NCBI GenBank assembly: GCA_030272155.1
Contig: CP126196.1
Coordinates: forward strand, 3,038,001-3,102,000
From: Tetradesmus obliquus
Lineage: Eukaryota; Chlorophyta; Chlorophyceae; Sphaeropleales; Scenedesmaceae
Direction: 5' to 3'
Length of the DNA stretch: 64,000 nucleotides
Made by a program: the position numbers and the translations under genes
In this document: positions 49,701-62,847 of the stretch, in pieces
Position numbering within the stretch: position 1 is the stretch's first letter
Layout: every line of letters begins with the position of its first letter
Notes under the pieces: model-generated
What the model was told of the DNA's origin: nothing
The model's database searches: none
The model's input: the letters and a program-made list of their open reading frames with translations, nothing else

Positions 49701-52700
49701 ATGGCAGCGGCAGCAGCAGCAGCCCCTCTGGTGGTGGCTATGCTGGTGGTGAGGGCAGCAGCTTGAGTCAGGCCTGGGAGGACCTGAAGCACGGAGGCAG
49801 CAAGGCACCCCGGGCAGTGGCCAATGCGGTGAGGGCAGGCAGGGCGTGGGCAGTCGGGGGTTGCTTGTGCTGAATGAGTGCTCAGCATGCTGCTGCTGCG
49901 GGTGGCGCTCACCTGTCACCAGCTGCTGTCCTGCAAGTGTCCTATAGTGCCCAATGCACGCCCTCAACAGCTGGGGCGCGAACAACTGCCCGGCTTCACA
50001 TCACTCGCCTCCTGTTTACACCATGCGCATGCACCCTGCCTGGCCTGCAGGGTGAGACTGCCGCCCCTCATGATGTGACCAGCAACGTGGAGCGCTCCAA
50101 GCACCTGGCCGACCCACAGCAGGCCAAGATCTACGACGCCGAGGTGGGCGGGGGTGTAAGCAAATATCGCTTGGTTTGCTGTGCTGATGCTGCAGTTGGC
50201 TGTGGTGGCCTGTGTGGCTGCAGCAAACAGCCTCCTTGTGCTGCCTGAGTGGAACAAGGGGGTTGCAAAGGACAGCAGTGTAGTGCTGTGCATCTGTCAA
50301 TCGGCTGGTCGATCAAACCTATTTCAGTTGTTTGCAGCTGCTGGCACTACGCAGCAATATTGAAGGGTGTGCTCCACCTGTGCGGTGTTACGCTGCCAGC
50401 GTCAACCCCTTGCATCCTCTTCCCTGCACTTCCCCACAGGTGTACCGCGTAGCCCCTGGCTCCCAGGCGCACCCCCTGTCTGACCAGGAGCAGGCCCGCG
50501 CAGCATCAGGAGCAGTGGCGGGGGCCAAGCACCAGGTCACAGGTGGGTGGGGAGGAGCATCAGTGTACTGCTTGCACATCTGGTACAGCAGCCTCATGCA
50601 GCCAGGCACACTGAACATGCAGCCCAAGTTGGTGATGTGCTTCACAAGCAGCAATGCGTCATGTGTGCCTCTGCCTGCCCATATCCTTGCGTTCCTCAGC
50701 GCTGCACAACAGCACTGCTCATGCGTGCTGTCTTTGTTTTTGGTGAGGCCTCCTAACTCTTCGCCTGCCTTGCTGCCTCATCACCCCTGTGTGCTGCGTG
50801 CCTACCCCGCCGTGCCCCGTGCAGGCGCTGTGCCCCACGACAAGCCTGACACCTCGCGCGTCACCCCCGACCAGCCTAACCGCTTTGCAGGAGACAAGGG
50901 CATCAACACAGGCTTCGGCACAGGCTCGGCAGCGCCCTGGGGCGGTGACGCCGTGAAGCGCGCGACCCAGCACTTTATGCACAGCAGCAGCAGCGGCACA
51001 GCAGGTGCGTGGTGATGGTGCACTGGGGTGCCCAGCAGCAGGGTGTGCCCAGACAAGTGCTGAGAGGCATTTGCTCCAATCATTTTCGTCCTGTTGATTG
51101 TTTTTTGCTTGTCCTGAAGCAGCCAGTAAGGAGCAGCCCCTGCAGCATGTCAATACCCAGCCAGGCTGCAGGCGCTGCTCTGGTTGTGCAGGCGACCGCA
51201 CTACTATACCGATTGTGCTGCCGGCCAGTGTGTCACCTGCATGTTTGCTGTGCATGCTGGCTGCAGGTGGCCTGCCCAGCGCTGACGTGGCTGAGCCCGC
51301 GCCTGCTGGCCAGGGCACGGTGCGCGGCTGGGTGGGCAGTGTGGTGTCAGCCTGGAGCAACATGGGCAGGGCGTCAGCGGTGGGCCCCACAGGCAAGGAC
51401 GTGCCCAAGGACTTTGACGTGAGTGGCTGGTGCAAAAGGGACGGTTGCGTTGATGTGTGACATGGCAACTATCGCAGCATATTGCAGTATAGTGCAGTAT
51501 TAGGGTGGACAGCTGCAGCGGCTGCATGGTTCAGCAGCGTCTCTCTGCTAGCAGCAGCTGCTGGGCTTCAAAGCTGGGCTGCCGCTTCGTGCTGTTCAAG
51601 TGCGATGGGTGGAAGCACACGTCATTCAAGTAGCAACGCAGTGGCTCTCCAACATTCGCTGCATGGGCTTCGCCTCGGGCCTCGACCACTTGCTGACAAG
51701 CAGCTCTCGCTGTTCTTGGTGAAGCCTCACCGCTGCATTGTGCCACTGCTGCCCTGCTGCTTCCCGCTCATTCCTGCCTGCCTGCTCCCAGAACCCCACC
51801 CAGGACGTGATGATCGACCCGGTGCGTGGCGCTGTCAAGGTGCAGGGCGAGTCACCCGGCCACAAGGTCATGATGAGGCCCGCTGACCAGGTGGGAGGGG
51901 CAAGGCGGGTGTAGGGAGGGGTTGACTGCCTAGGTGCATGCTGGGCAGTGCAGGGCGGCGGATGCGTACACCCCATCTGCAAGCTGCTGCAGTACATGCC
52001 GTGCAGCAATGCTGGATGCAGATTGTGCTGGAATCCTGCAGCCGTGACACCTTGCAGGATCGTCCCAGAAGCAGTAATGAGTAGTAGAGTGCATGAGTTT
52101 TGCCACCACATGTCACAGAGATGTGACTCCTTGTCTATAACGTTGCGTGCTGGCCTGCGTGCCTGCTTCTTCTGCTGCAGGTGCCCACTGGCGGCACCTC
52201 CAGGGACCCCCACATGGTGGCTGACAAGGTGCGGCAGTGTGCAGGGCATGATGTCCATTGTGCCTGCTGTGTGCATGAGCACCTAATGTGTTGCTGCACA
52301 GACCCAACAGAGGAGTCAAACAGCAGTACTGCTGCTGTTGCCATCTTGCATTCACAGCAACTAGCAGCAGTTGCTTTGCAGTGAGTAAAACATTCTCACA
52401 GAGAGGCCGCTCACTGCCTGTTTACCGTGGCCCCGATCTGCAGCAGCCGTGTTTGCTTTAAACAGGTGACCACACTGTACTGACACCTCCATTGCCTGCT
52501 GATTGTGGCCTTTTGCTGCAACGCGCTGCAGGTGGAGCGGCTGGGCAAGGCGGTCAAGGACAGCCTCACCACCAGCAGCGAGGAGGCGGCGGCTGACCCC
52601 AACAACCTCAAGGGCAAGAGCAGCGACAACAGGCCAGACGGCACTGAGGTGAGCCTGGTGGAGGAGGTTCGGCAAGACCGGGCACGAGGCGTAGGTGCTG

Positions 52701-55700
52701 GTGGGTGTGGCGCATGCCTGGAGTTGAAGGTCTGGCAGCATAAGTGGTGTGACCTGCCAAAAGGCTCACTGTACTGAGAGCTGGCTGACCTGTGGCTGCT
52801 GCAGACATGAGCCGTGTATGCCTTGTAGCTCTGGCTATGGCTGTGCTGGATTAAAAATGCAGGACAGGTGCAGGATTTTGCAGCAAGTTGCCATCAGAAG
52901 TTCACTTTTCTCGTTCGCTGCTGCTGCTGCTGCCTCTGGCTGTCTCCCTGCCCGCAGTACTTCCTGAAGCACGAGGCAGCCGAGGCTGTGGAGGGCCTCA
53001 AGGAGGCACCTGGCAAGGTGGCTGGGGCCCTGGGCACTGCTGCTGAGATCGGCGGCGGTGTGCTGCAGCACCTCGGGGAGAAGGTGGGCGACGCCGCACA
53101 GCTACTGGCACACCCCGGCGCACACGCTGCAGGCACACGTGCCAGGCAGGAGCGCGCAGAGGTGAGGGCGGCAGGCAGAGAGGTTTGGTGGCGCATGTAG
53201 TGGTGGCGCACTGTAGTGGACAGGTTGCAGCGCGCATGTGGTGGTGGTTTGGGACAGCTGTGTGGCTCAAGCTGGCAGCACCACCGGGCAAGGCAGCCCC
53301 AGTGGTGATATGTTTGATACTCAGCAGCGGACACAAGCCACTTTAACTGGGCATCCTTTGTATGGCCGCACAGCTGTGTTGTGCTGCAGGAATGAGTGCT
53401 GATTGGTGCAGCTTGCATACGACTTGAGCTGTCAGTTGGCTGCTTGCTGCCACCTTGGTACTATTTGCACTCGCTACAGCACCTTCCGAATGTGTGGCAC
53501 ACATGCTGCACAATGTCGCACATCCTTATTTGCGTATGCTGTGCTGCTTGCTCCCTCTGCTGTGCCCGCTGCTGCCAGGCTGGCGTGGCGCGTGTGGCTG
53601 CTGGCGGGTCCATCCCAGGTGACGGCCCCAGTGAGGGCGCCCCCCGCATCCACAGCATGAACGTGGGTGCAGGGGGTGCAGGGGACATGCAGGCGCTGGA
53701 GGAGCAGCGCCTGGCAGCCATTGAGTCGCCAGCTGGCAAGCGCGAGACGCTGGGAGACAAGGTGACAGGGGGAGGCACAGCACACAACAGAATGAGCACA
53801 GTAAACTGGTTTAGGTGTGGGATAAAGTGGGGTTCAGTGTTTCAGTCAAACGGCAGCAAGCGGTGTACTTGCTACATACGTAGGTGTGGGTGGTTGATGG
53901 CAGCAGTGATGTGATGGGTGCTTGGCTGTGATGGTGACCAGCGCATGCTTTTTTTGCCCCATGTCAGTACCCTGATGCTGTGCTACCTCATCTTGCTGCT
54001 GCCCTGCTGCAGGTGATTGGCCCGCTGGTGTCAGACATGGGTGATGAGAGCAAGGCCAAGGAGCTGGCTGCGTGAGTGGAGGCTGAGATGCACCTGCATT
54101 GTGCCTGCGCTGCACAGCGCTTCTGACGTGTGAACGTGGAACCTTCTGCATAGCGCCAGTGCTGATGTTTACAGAGGCGCTGCCCAGCATCAGTGGTGGC
54201 TGCAGCGCTTGCTTGGTGTTGGTATGGCGCTGACCGTAATCATCTGCATTTCATGTGTATTTTACTATGTACATCGCACCTGCACTGCTAACCATCACAA
54301 GGGCATGGCTTACATTTGCGGGCCTGCTGCCTGCGCCCCACCCACCCCTCCCCACCTGTCCCCGCAGCTCCTACAAGGAGTACAAGGCTGAGCAGGCGGC
54401 AGGCGGCAGCGACAGCAGCGGCCCATCACCAGGCTCGTCCCCTGCAGCCATGTCCAGCTCAGCACAGCCCAGCGGCACCATGTCAGCCCAGGCTGCTGAG
54501 GCAAATGCGGCATCAGGCTCTGCAGCAGCAGCAACAGGTGAGGATCATGCGCCGCACCACCACACCCACTTCTGGCAGCGCCATCACCACAAGGATGCTG
54601 CCAGCCTGGCTGATGAGGCCAAGGACGCAGCACAGGGCGCTGTTGACAGCACAGCAGAGGCGGCTGGCAGGGCCACCGGCAAGGTGGAGACCGCTGCGGA
54701 GGCTGTGGGTGATAAGGTGGAGGGCGCAGCCAGGAGTGTGGGTGATGCTGCGCGCGACACGGCGCGTGAGGCGCGCGACACTGCTGCTGCTGCGGGTGAC
54801 GTGACCAAGATGGAGCTGCAGGCTGGCGTGGATTCTGCTGCACATGGTGCTGGCAGGGCTGCTGGCACTGTCAGCAGGAACGTGGAGGAGGCCAAGCAGC
54901 AGTCTGCAGCAGCTTTCGAGACAGGTGAGGCAGGGCACACAGTTGGAGCAGGATGCCCAGGACTATGGAGTGGCACATGCATGCATGCATGCGGCATGGT
55001 GTTGGCATGTGGTGTTTTTTTGTTGAGTCACACTTGGCATAGTTGTGTCAGGCATGCAGCTCTGCATCATTGGCGGCAGCCTAACAAACTGGCCGCTGCA
55101 CATCCTTCCCCAACATCCTTGTCTTGCTGTGGCTGCTGCCCTGCCCCTTGCGCTGCTGCCGCTGCAGCCGGCAACGCTGCTGGTGGGCTGCTGTCCAGCG
55201 TGGGTGGTGCCGCCAAGAGCCTGCTTGGCGGGCTGCTGGGGCCCTTTGAGCGGGAGGCGGCCTTCGAGGAGAGCAGCGCCGTGGCGGCAGGTGGGCAGGG
55301 TTGCGGCTGTGGGGTTTGTGTGCAGTTGACGCAGCCTGGGCATACATCATTGATATGAGAGATGTCGTCTGAAGGCGCAATCATCATGCTGGGATAAAAT
55401 CAACCGCACGTGATGTGCACGTGCAAGCTAATAGGCCGCATGTTGTTCAATAGGCTTTCACTGAACAAAGGACTTCTGCAAGCAGCACGGACGCTACAAC
55501 AGCAGCTGCTCCTGTTCCTGCTGCCAACAGGCACGCCACCCAAGCCCGAGCCTGTGGGCGTGGAGCAGCTGAGCGGCGCTGAGGCGGCACGCCTGGACGC
55601 AAGCAGGGCAGCTGGCAGGGACACCACTGAGCACAGCGGCAGGAGCATTGGGGATGCTGCTGCTGCCAAGGTGCAGCAGGCGCGTGGTGCAGCCCCTCCC

Positions 55701-56648
55701 GCTGGTGATGCGGTGGATGTGAGCAGGCTGCAGGTGAGGCAGCGGCACACAGGGAGCGGGAGAGGCAGAAGTTGAAAGTGAGAGCACAGCCGCACACTGC
55801 ATCTGCTGCTGAATATAAGCTTGTGACTGGCAGTGTGCTGTTTGATAGGGTGATGCGTGCGAAGGGAACTCCGTGCATGTGCTGCTGCTGCGAGGAATGT
55901 GTGGGGTGAAAAAGCACACAGTGTGCTGTTGCATGGTGGCGCGTGGGGTATCCACATCGTCACCCACACCCACACACACTCTTAACTTACGTGGATGGCG
56001 AGTTGTAACACACCACGCGTAGTTCAGTCATTCATTCATTCATGCTGCATGCCCTACAGACTGATGTTGCAACCAATGCTTCTGCTTGACAGTGTAGCAG
56101 ATAGATGCTGAACACACTGTTCCCTGTGCATGTGCTGCAATGTGAGCGACACGTTGCCAACACGAGGATTTTGTGCTGTGTGGTGCCGTGCTGCTGCGCC
56201 CCTTGCAGGCTGGCATTGATGATGCTGCCAAGGCTGCCGGCCTGGCTGTGGGCCACCTGGAGAGTAGTGTAGAGGCAGTGGCACAGAAGGTGGGTGCGCG
56301 GCGCTGAGATAAAGCATGTGGTGCAGTCTTGCTGCAGGACTGGCTCGAGGAGATAGCTGATGATAGAGTGGCTGAGAAGAATAGAGCAGTGAATAGTGAT
56401 GCCTGTGTTTACTTGTTGAGCATCTGCTTGTGAGGGAAGTTGTTATGCCCGCATGACAAGCCATAATTCAATATCAGATAGCTGTGCATAACCCTTGGCT
56501 TGCTGTGCATCGTGCATTGCAGGTGGCTGCGGCGCAGGACGCAGTGAAGGAGCAGCTGGCTGCTGCTGCTGACAACTTTGAGGTGCCGCCAGCTGAGATT
56601 CCCAGCAACACCGAGGAGCTCATCAGGCAGCGCCAGCTCCAGGCTTGA
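43743..56648 (+). CDS. Giant alanine-rich LEA-like repeat protein (~2037 aa)
   Basis: Twenty-three exons: 43743-43949, 44327-45400, 45728-45842, 46063-46119, 46491-46795, 47416-48738, 48942-49322, 49505-49828, 50051-50143, 50440-50542, 50825-51004, 51267-51418, 51792-51890, 52181-52228, 52532-52648, 52958-53161, 53579-53761, 54013-54071, 54368-54924, 55168-55290, 55531-55733, 56209-56289, 56523-56648; 6114 nt, one unbroken frame. N-terminus is charged and helical (MSDLGPSVSDIAQARNQKLQ). Exon 2 has six ~46-56-residue repeats; exon 6 has group-3-LEA-like 11-mers (SDAAAAAKDKV); exon 19 has further A/K/E/D helices (AAEAVGDKVEGAARSVGDAA) and a His-rich patch. No enzyme domain, signal peptide or membrane helix. 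Group 3 LEA proteins are disordered and fold to helices on drying, protecting membranes and proteins. A desiccation/freezing or lipid-surface role is inference. It could be two adjacent genes, but I see no internal stop or promoter. Confidence 0.8.
44387..45328 (+). repeat. Six tandem coding repeats in LEA-like exon 2
   Basis: Units start at 44387, 44525, 44675, 44831, 44999 and 45164 (46, 50, 52, 56 and 55 codons apart). Each has an amphipathic core, ITxKVQAGAADLxxKAQ then AAAAAGxxIKDTV, followed by a variable Ser/Thr linker ending QGPT/HGPT. The third unit lacks the AG before IKE. Linker length grows through ACC/AGC codon runs. Confidence 0.92.
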
Positions 56649-56890
56649 GCTGTGTCAGTGACTGGTGTATCACATGCTGTTGGTGAAGCAAGGCCAGGGG
56701 CTGTTTGCTTCTTGCTGGGTCACTAGGACACTGGTGATGGAATCATTGCTGAGGGCAGTGCATTGCGCTATTTAGTTGCTGTCTAGTTTAGTTGCACGTT
56801 GAACTGTTGCTACCAGTCAAATTTGTCGCAACATGCTGCGACAAAGGGCAGGATGATGGTAAGCATGCAACACTGACCATTTGGGGTTGG

Positions 56891-56895
56891 TGTAA
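56891..56895 (+). terminator. Candidate poly(A) signal of the LEA-like gene
   Basis: TGTAA ~240 nt downstream of the stop codon, with a second TGTAA near 56959. Confidence 0.5.
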
Positions 56896-57129
56896 AGAGG
56901 GAGGTTGCGTCGTGCAGCCAGTCGCAAGAGTGTCTGTCACAAAGGCACTTGCGAGGTTGTAATGTGTTGTCAAGACACCATCCAACAGCCAGGTCTTCTG
57001 ATTCGTATATTTAAGAAGGCAGCTAGACGCAGGTTGATGCGGGTGCTTGTTGACCGTCGCTGTCATTTGAATGGGCTTGACAAACGCCCTACCCGTCGAA
57101 TCAAACTCGGACACCTTTGTCACAGGCAT

Positions 57130-59150
<2,021 letters not shown>

Positions 59151-59170
59151 CATCATCATCATGTTACCAT

Positions 59171-60088
59171 TTAAGCCATAGCAACGTCGCCATCGGCCCC
59201 GCGCCCCACAGGAGCGGCTGAATGAACAGGCGAAGGGGGAAGGGGAGGGAGCACTATTTCATTATCCCGCTTGCAGACATTCCTGTGATTCCAGGCAAGA
59301 ACAAGGTAGTCAGCAATCAGCCGAGCAGCCAACCTGCAAACACCAGATCCACCCCAAACATCGTCAGAAACAAAACGCAACACCATGGCAGAGGGGTCAG
59401 TCATGGCCAATAAAGTACGCAGTTTTTCAGCGCAACCTGGCAGCCTTCGCAGCTCTGCGTACATAGATTCCCTCAAATCAGCGGTATCAGGACACCCCAA
59501 AACAAAGTGGGACAAAGTCTCAGTAGCAGAACCGCATGCAGGACAGACAGTGGTAGGATTGGCCCGACGGCCACCATTTTTGCTTGTACGTGCATGCACA
59601 CACAAGCAGCGCAGACGAACTCGCATCAGGAGCTCAATACCACGTGAAGGACAACCTGAACACAAAAATGGCCTAGGTGCCTTGAAACGCATAGAATCAA
59701 CATGAGTTTTATGCACGTGAGTGACGTAAGTACCAAAAGTCGATTTCTTGCTGGCCGCATCAGCCGCCACATCAGCGTATATGGATGCCACCTGCCGCCT
59801 GATGTGATTCTTGCACTCCTTAGCCGACCCGGACGCAACTGCAACATTGACACCATATTTGCACAAAAGGCTGTGTACATTCTTTTGCCAGCCTGTTAGC
59901 AGCGTAGCACCGCCCTGGGCCCTCCATTCAGCAGAAACAACCTGCTTAGGCAATCTGGATACAGGCATACGCTGTACCCTGAAGTAATACTCCACTGTGC
60001 GCTGGTGTAGCCACATATGCAGCGGCTTCACACCCCATTCAGCTAGCCTACTGGACGATTTCATCCCGGACGTTCCATGACCAAGCAT
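59171..60088 (-). pseudogene. Non-LTR retroelement C-terminal ORF fragment, family A
   Basis: A 305-codon open frame with a zinc-knuckle-like CPACGSATETLSHFVLGCP about two-thirds along, the pattern found downstream of reverse transcriptase in LINE ORF2 proteins and in zf-RVT-like domains. No RT or endonuclease domain is present, so it is a 5'-truncated remnant. Its first codons (MLGHGTSGMKSSSR) coincide with the local interspersed repeat unit, so the apparent start is a fusion to repeat sequence. Codon usage has fewer triplet-run biases than host genes. Confidence 0.65.
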
Positions 60089-60630
60089 GTTAGGCCCTCA
60101 CATGCCTAGGGCTGACATACGAAAATAAGCGCAGCTGCCTTCGATGCGCCGCGACGGTTGAAAATTTTTTTTTTTTGACGGTTGAATATTCGCTCCGACG
60201 GTTTTTTTGACGGTTGAATTTTCGCTCCAGCCCGCCTCGTGGCCTATTATGAACATGTGCTAGGTGTGCTTCGTGAAAGTTTATTTTTTTTTTTGAAGCA
60301 AGAACGTATTTTTTTTTTGGAAGCAAGAACGTAACAAGGGCTGACCTAAATAACTGTGCACTTGCTCCATAAAAAGATCCATTGAGAAAGTGAGGCAACC
60401 TGTTCCGCACTCACCCCACAGGTCTCTTGTACCAAGAGACGCTGAAACTTTAATTATTGAACGTTACAGAACGTTACAGTGAAAGTTTAATTATTGTTAT
60501 ATCTCTTTGTAAAATGTTGATTTATCAAATATGAAGCCGTACGGATGTCCTGGGGGCAGGATGCGGGTTGGCACGGGTGTCTGTGAACTGCCACTGGAAA
60601 CTCACCGGCCGGCTAAAATTCCTACTGGAC
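60062..60630 (-). repeat. Interspersed repeat units with poly(T) runs
   Basis: Holds the CCCGGACGTTCCATGACC unit start, duplicated GACGGTTGAA blocks separated by T-runs (60160-60215), further T-runs at 60283-60320, the hairpin at ~60422-60441 and the AAAATGTTGATTTATC block at ~60510. Related to 57130-57628 (inverted) and 61533-62060 (direct). Confidence 0.8.
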
Positions 60631-60637
60631 GATTTTA

Positions 60638-61524
60638 CATTACATTACATTACATTACATGCTCCACTCAACGAGGAGTGGGAACCCCAGTCAGGAGCCA
60701 ACGAGAGGCTCAAAGGGGGAGGAAACATCGAAGAACAACTCATCATCATCCCAACCGTCAGAAGAAATCGCAGAAAAAAACTCATCAGCATCATCAATAA
60801 CTTGAGCAATAGCCTGACAGGACAGAAGGACCTCAGGATCGGTGTCCGGGTGACACCGCATCAGATAGCAGCAGTGCACAAAAGCAGCCACCAAAGCAGG
60901 TGACTGCTTCATAAAAGTGATCATGTCATCGCCTGCTGGGTGGCAACCAGCAATAGTAGCCCATGTTTGTGACGAGTCCCCGAAGGGTTCGAACAACATA
61001 GCAAATCGCTCGCGGACTGGTGCATAGAAAGGGCACTCAAAGATCATATGAAACTCATCCTCAACAACCTCAGTCTGGCAGCCAGGACGTAGGCACACCC
61101 TGTCACTTCGCGGCACAGGTGGTCGCTGCCACCTGCCACTGCAGACACGTAAATCATGGGCACCCAACCGGAAACGGGTCAAGGACCCCAGATGCTCTCT
61201 GTTGATCCCAGCAGTTTGAGAGACATAATCTGGGCGCCATAAAGCTGGGCTCACAGACAGCATGTCAGCAGAAGAGCATGCCGCAAACCACCGCTCATAG
61301 GTATTGTAGACACCATGACCACTAGCAGCATCCCGCGGGTTGACAGGGCACCCCTGCCACTGCTGATACAAAACGCCATCAAAAGCACGCGCTATGGTTT
61401 TCAGATCCAGAGACTGGAAGTACAAAACGCCATCAAAAGCACGCGCTATGGTTTTCAGATCCAGAGACTGGAAGTACAAAACGCCATCAAAAGCACGCGC
61501 TATGGTTTTCAGATCCAGAGACTG
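60638..61524 (-). mobile_element. 5'-truncated LINE-type insertion with target-site duplication, family B
   Basis: Flanked by a 7-bp direct repeat GATTTTA (60631-60637 and 61525-61531). On the minus strand it ends in a (TGTAA)n simple-repeat tail (60638-60660), typical of algal non-LTR elements. It carries an open frame 61479-60691 whose C-terminal part has a zinc-binding motif CLRPGCQTEVVEDEFHMIF then ECPFYAPVRERF, as in retroelement ORF2 ends. The insertion splits an interspersed repeat unit. No RT domain, so it is dead on arrival. Its 5' end carries a 54-bp tandem triplication. Confidence 0.8.
60691..61479 (-). pseudogene. ORF2 C-terminal remnant inside the family B insertion
   Basis: 262 codons. 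Recognisable parts: repeated YFQSLDLKTIARAFDGVL at the start (tandem repeat artefact), a cysteine/histidine knuckle near the middle, and an acidic C-terminus (DGWDDDELFFDVSSPFE). The frame is open, but the catalytic regions are missing, so no function is expected. Confidence 0.7.
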
Positions 61525-61530
61525 GATTTT
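61369..61530. repeat. 54-bp tandem repeat, three copies
   Basis: Units start at 61369, 61423 and 61477 and are identical apart from the last unit's end, which runs into the target-site duplication. Each is 18 codons long, so the open frame is preserved. Confidence 0.95.
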
Positions 61531-61532
61531 AT

Positions 61533-62060
61533 CCCGGACGTTCCATGACCAAGCATGTTAGGCCCTCACATGCCTAAGGCTGACATACGAAAATAAGCGC
61601 AGCGGCCTTCGATGCGCCGCGACGGCTGAATTTTTGCTCCGGCCCGCCTCGTGGCCCGTTATGGACATGTGCTAGGTGTGCTTCGTGAAAGTTTAATTAT
61701 TGTTATATCTCTTTGTAAAATGTTGATTTATCAAATATGAAGCCGTAAGGATGTCCTGGGGGCAGGATGCGGGTTGGCACGGGTGTCTGGAACTGCCACT
61801 GGAAACTCACTGGCCGGCTAAAATTCCTACTGGACGATTTCATCCCGGACGTTCCATGACCAAGCATGTTAGGCCCTCACATGCCTAGGGCTGACATACG
61901 AAAATAAGCGCAGCGGCCTTCGATGCGCCGCGACGGTTGAATTTTTTTTTTTGACGGTTGAATATTCGCTCCGACGGTTTTTTTGACGGTTGAATTTTCG
62001 CTCTACAGCCCGCCTCGTGGCCCATTATGAACATGTGCTAGGTGTGCTTCGTTTTTTTTT
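61533..62060 (-). repeat. Tandem ~310-bp repeat units
   Basis: CCCGGACGTTCCATGACC recurs at about 61533 and 61843. Each unit runs through the GCAGCGGCCTTCGATGCG and GTGCTAGGTGTGCTTCG blocks; the first also carries the ATGTTGATTTATCAAATA block. The second unit has the duplicated GACGGTTGAA/T-run variant seen at 60160. Confidence 0.85.
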
Positions 62061-62082
62061 GGAGCAAGAACGTTACAAGGGC

Positions 62083-62522
62083 GGGCCTAAATAACTGTGC
62101 ACTTGCTCCATAAAAAGATCCATTGAGAGAATGAGGCAACCTGTTCCGCACTCACTCCACAGGTCTCTGGTACCAAGAGACGCTGTCACACGATCATGCA
62201 GACAGCCCCTTGCGGAGCAGCCCCGAAAGGCATCCAGGGCCTGACCGAGTGCCCAGACTCCACTAAAATCACTGTCGCGCAATGACGTCCTGTGATGTGT
62301 GACAGACCGTGACTGGCCCTTGAATCAAAATCCGTCCATGGCGCAACTGTCAGCTATCACTCCATGGCGACTTGCACACCTCTACAAGCTGCACTTTAAA
62401 GGCAGCATTACGACACCTACACAAGACGCCTATTAATAGGTGACGGATTGTCGACACAGACAATCCCCACCTGACTATTCATGGACTCTCCACTTCATGC
62501 AAAGCACATCCTGCTACTGACC
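62083..62522 (+). repeat. Inverted paralogue of the TG-tract-bearing repeat, unexpanded
   Basis: Matches the minus strand of 59140-58829 followed directly by 57628-57530. At the position of the 1200-bp TG tract it has only about ten bases (ACACCTACAC). Hairpin arms at ~62161-62180 are slightly changed. Confidence 0.88.
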
Positions 62523-62847
62523 GAACACACCCCTATGAGATATGTGGCATTCTGTAGGAAATGACACCACCTCAGGCACACAAAGCCACACACACACAAA
62601 CTTATCCACACATGCTGCACACATCCTCGTACTCTGCTACCCACACGCACGCATACATAACGTACTCTGCTACCCACTCACATGCATACATAACGTATCC
62701 CGGCCATCAACTTAGCCTTTGCCATACTATTTTGCAACACATCACAACGAGGAACGACGGCCACTACTCCAACGAATGCATTGTACACCCTGCCCGAACC
62801 GTCAAAACAGACCACCACGCCTCGTAGACCCGTGCCCAATCCATCCC
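62523..62847. other. Short gene-free spacer
   Basis: Contains a small CA-rich run at 62588-62600 and a 33-bp imperfect tandem pair (CGTACTCTGCTACCCAC at about 62628 and 62661). No gene seen. Confidence 0.7.

Noticed and set aside
60980..61010. GGGTTCGAAC resembling a tRNA T-loop
   Set aside because: No cloverleaf can be built around it; it lies inside the LINE-derived frame.
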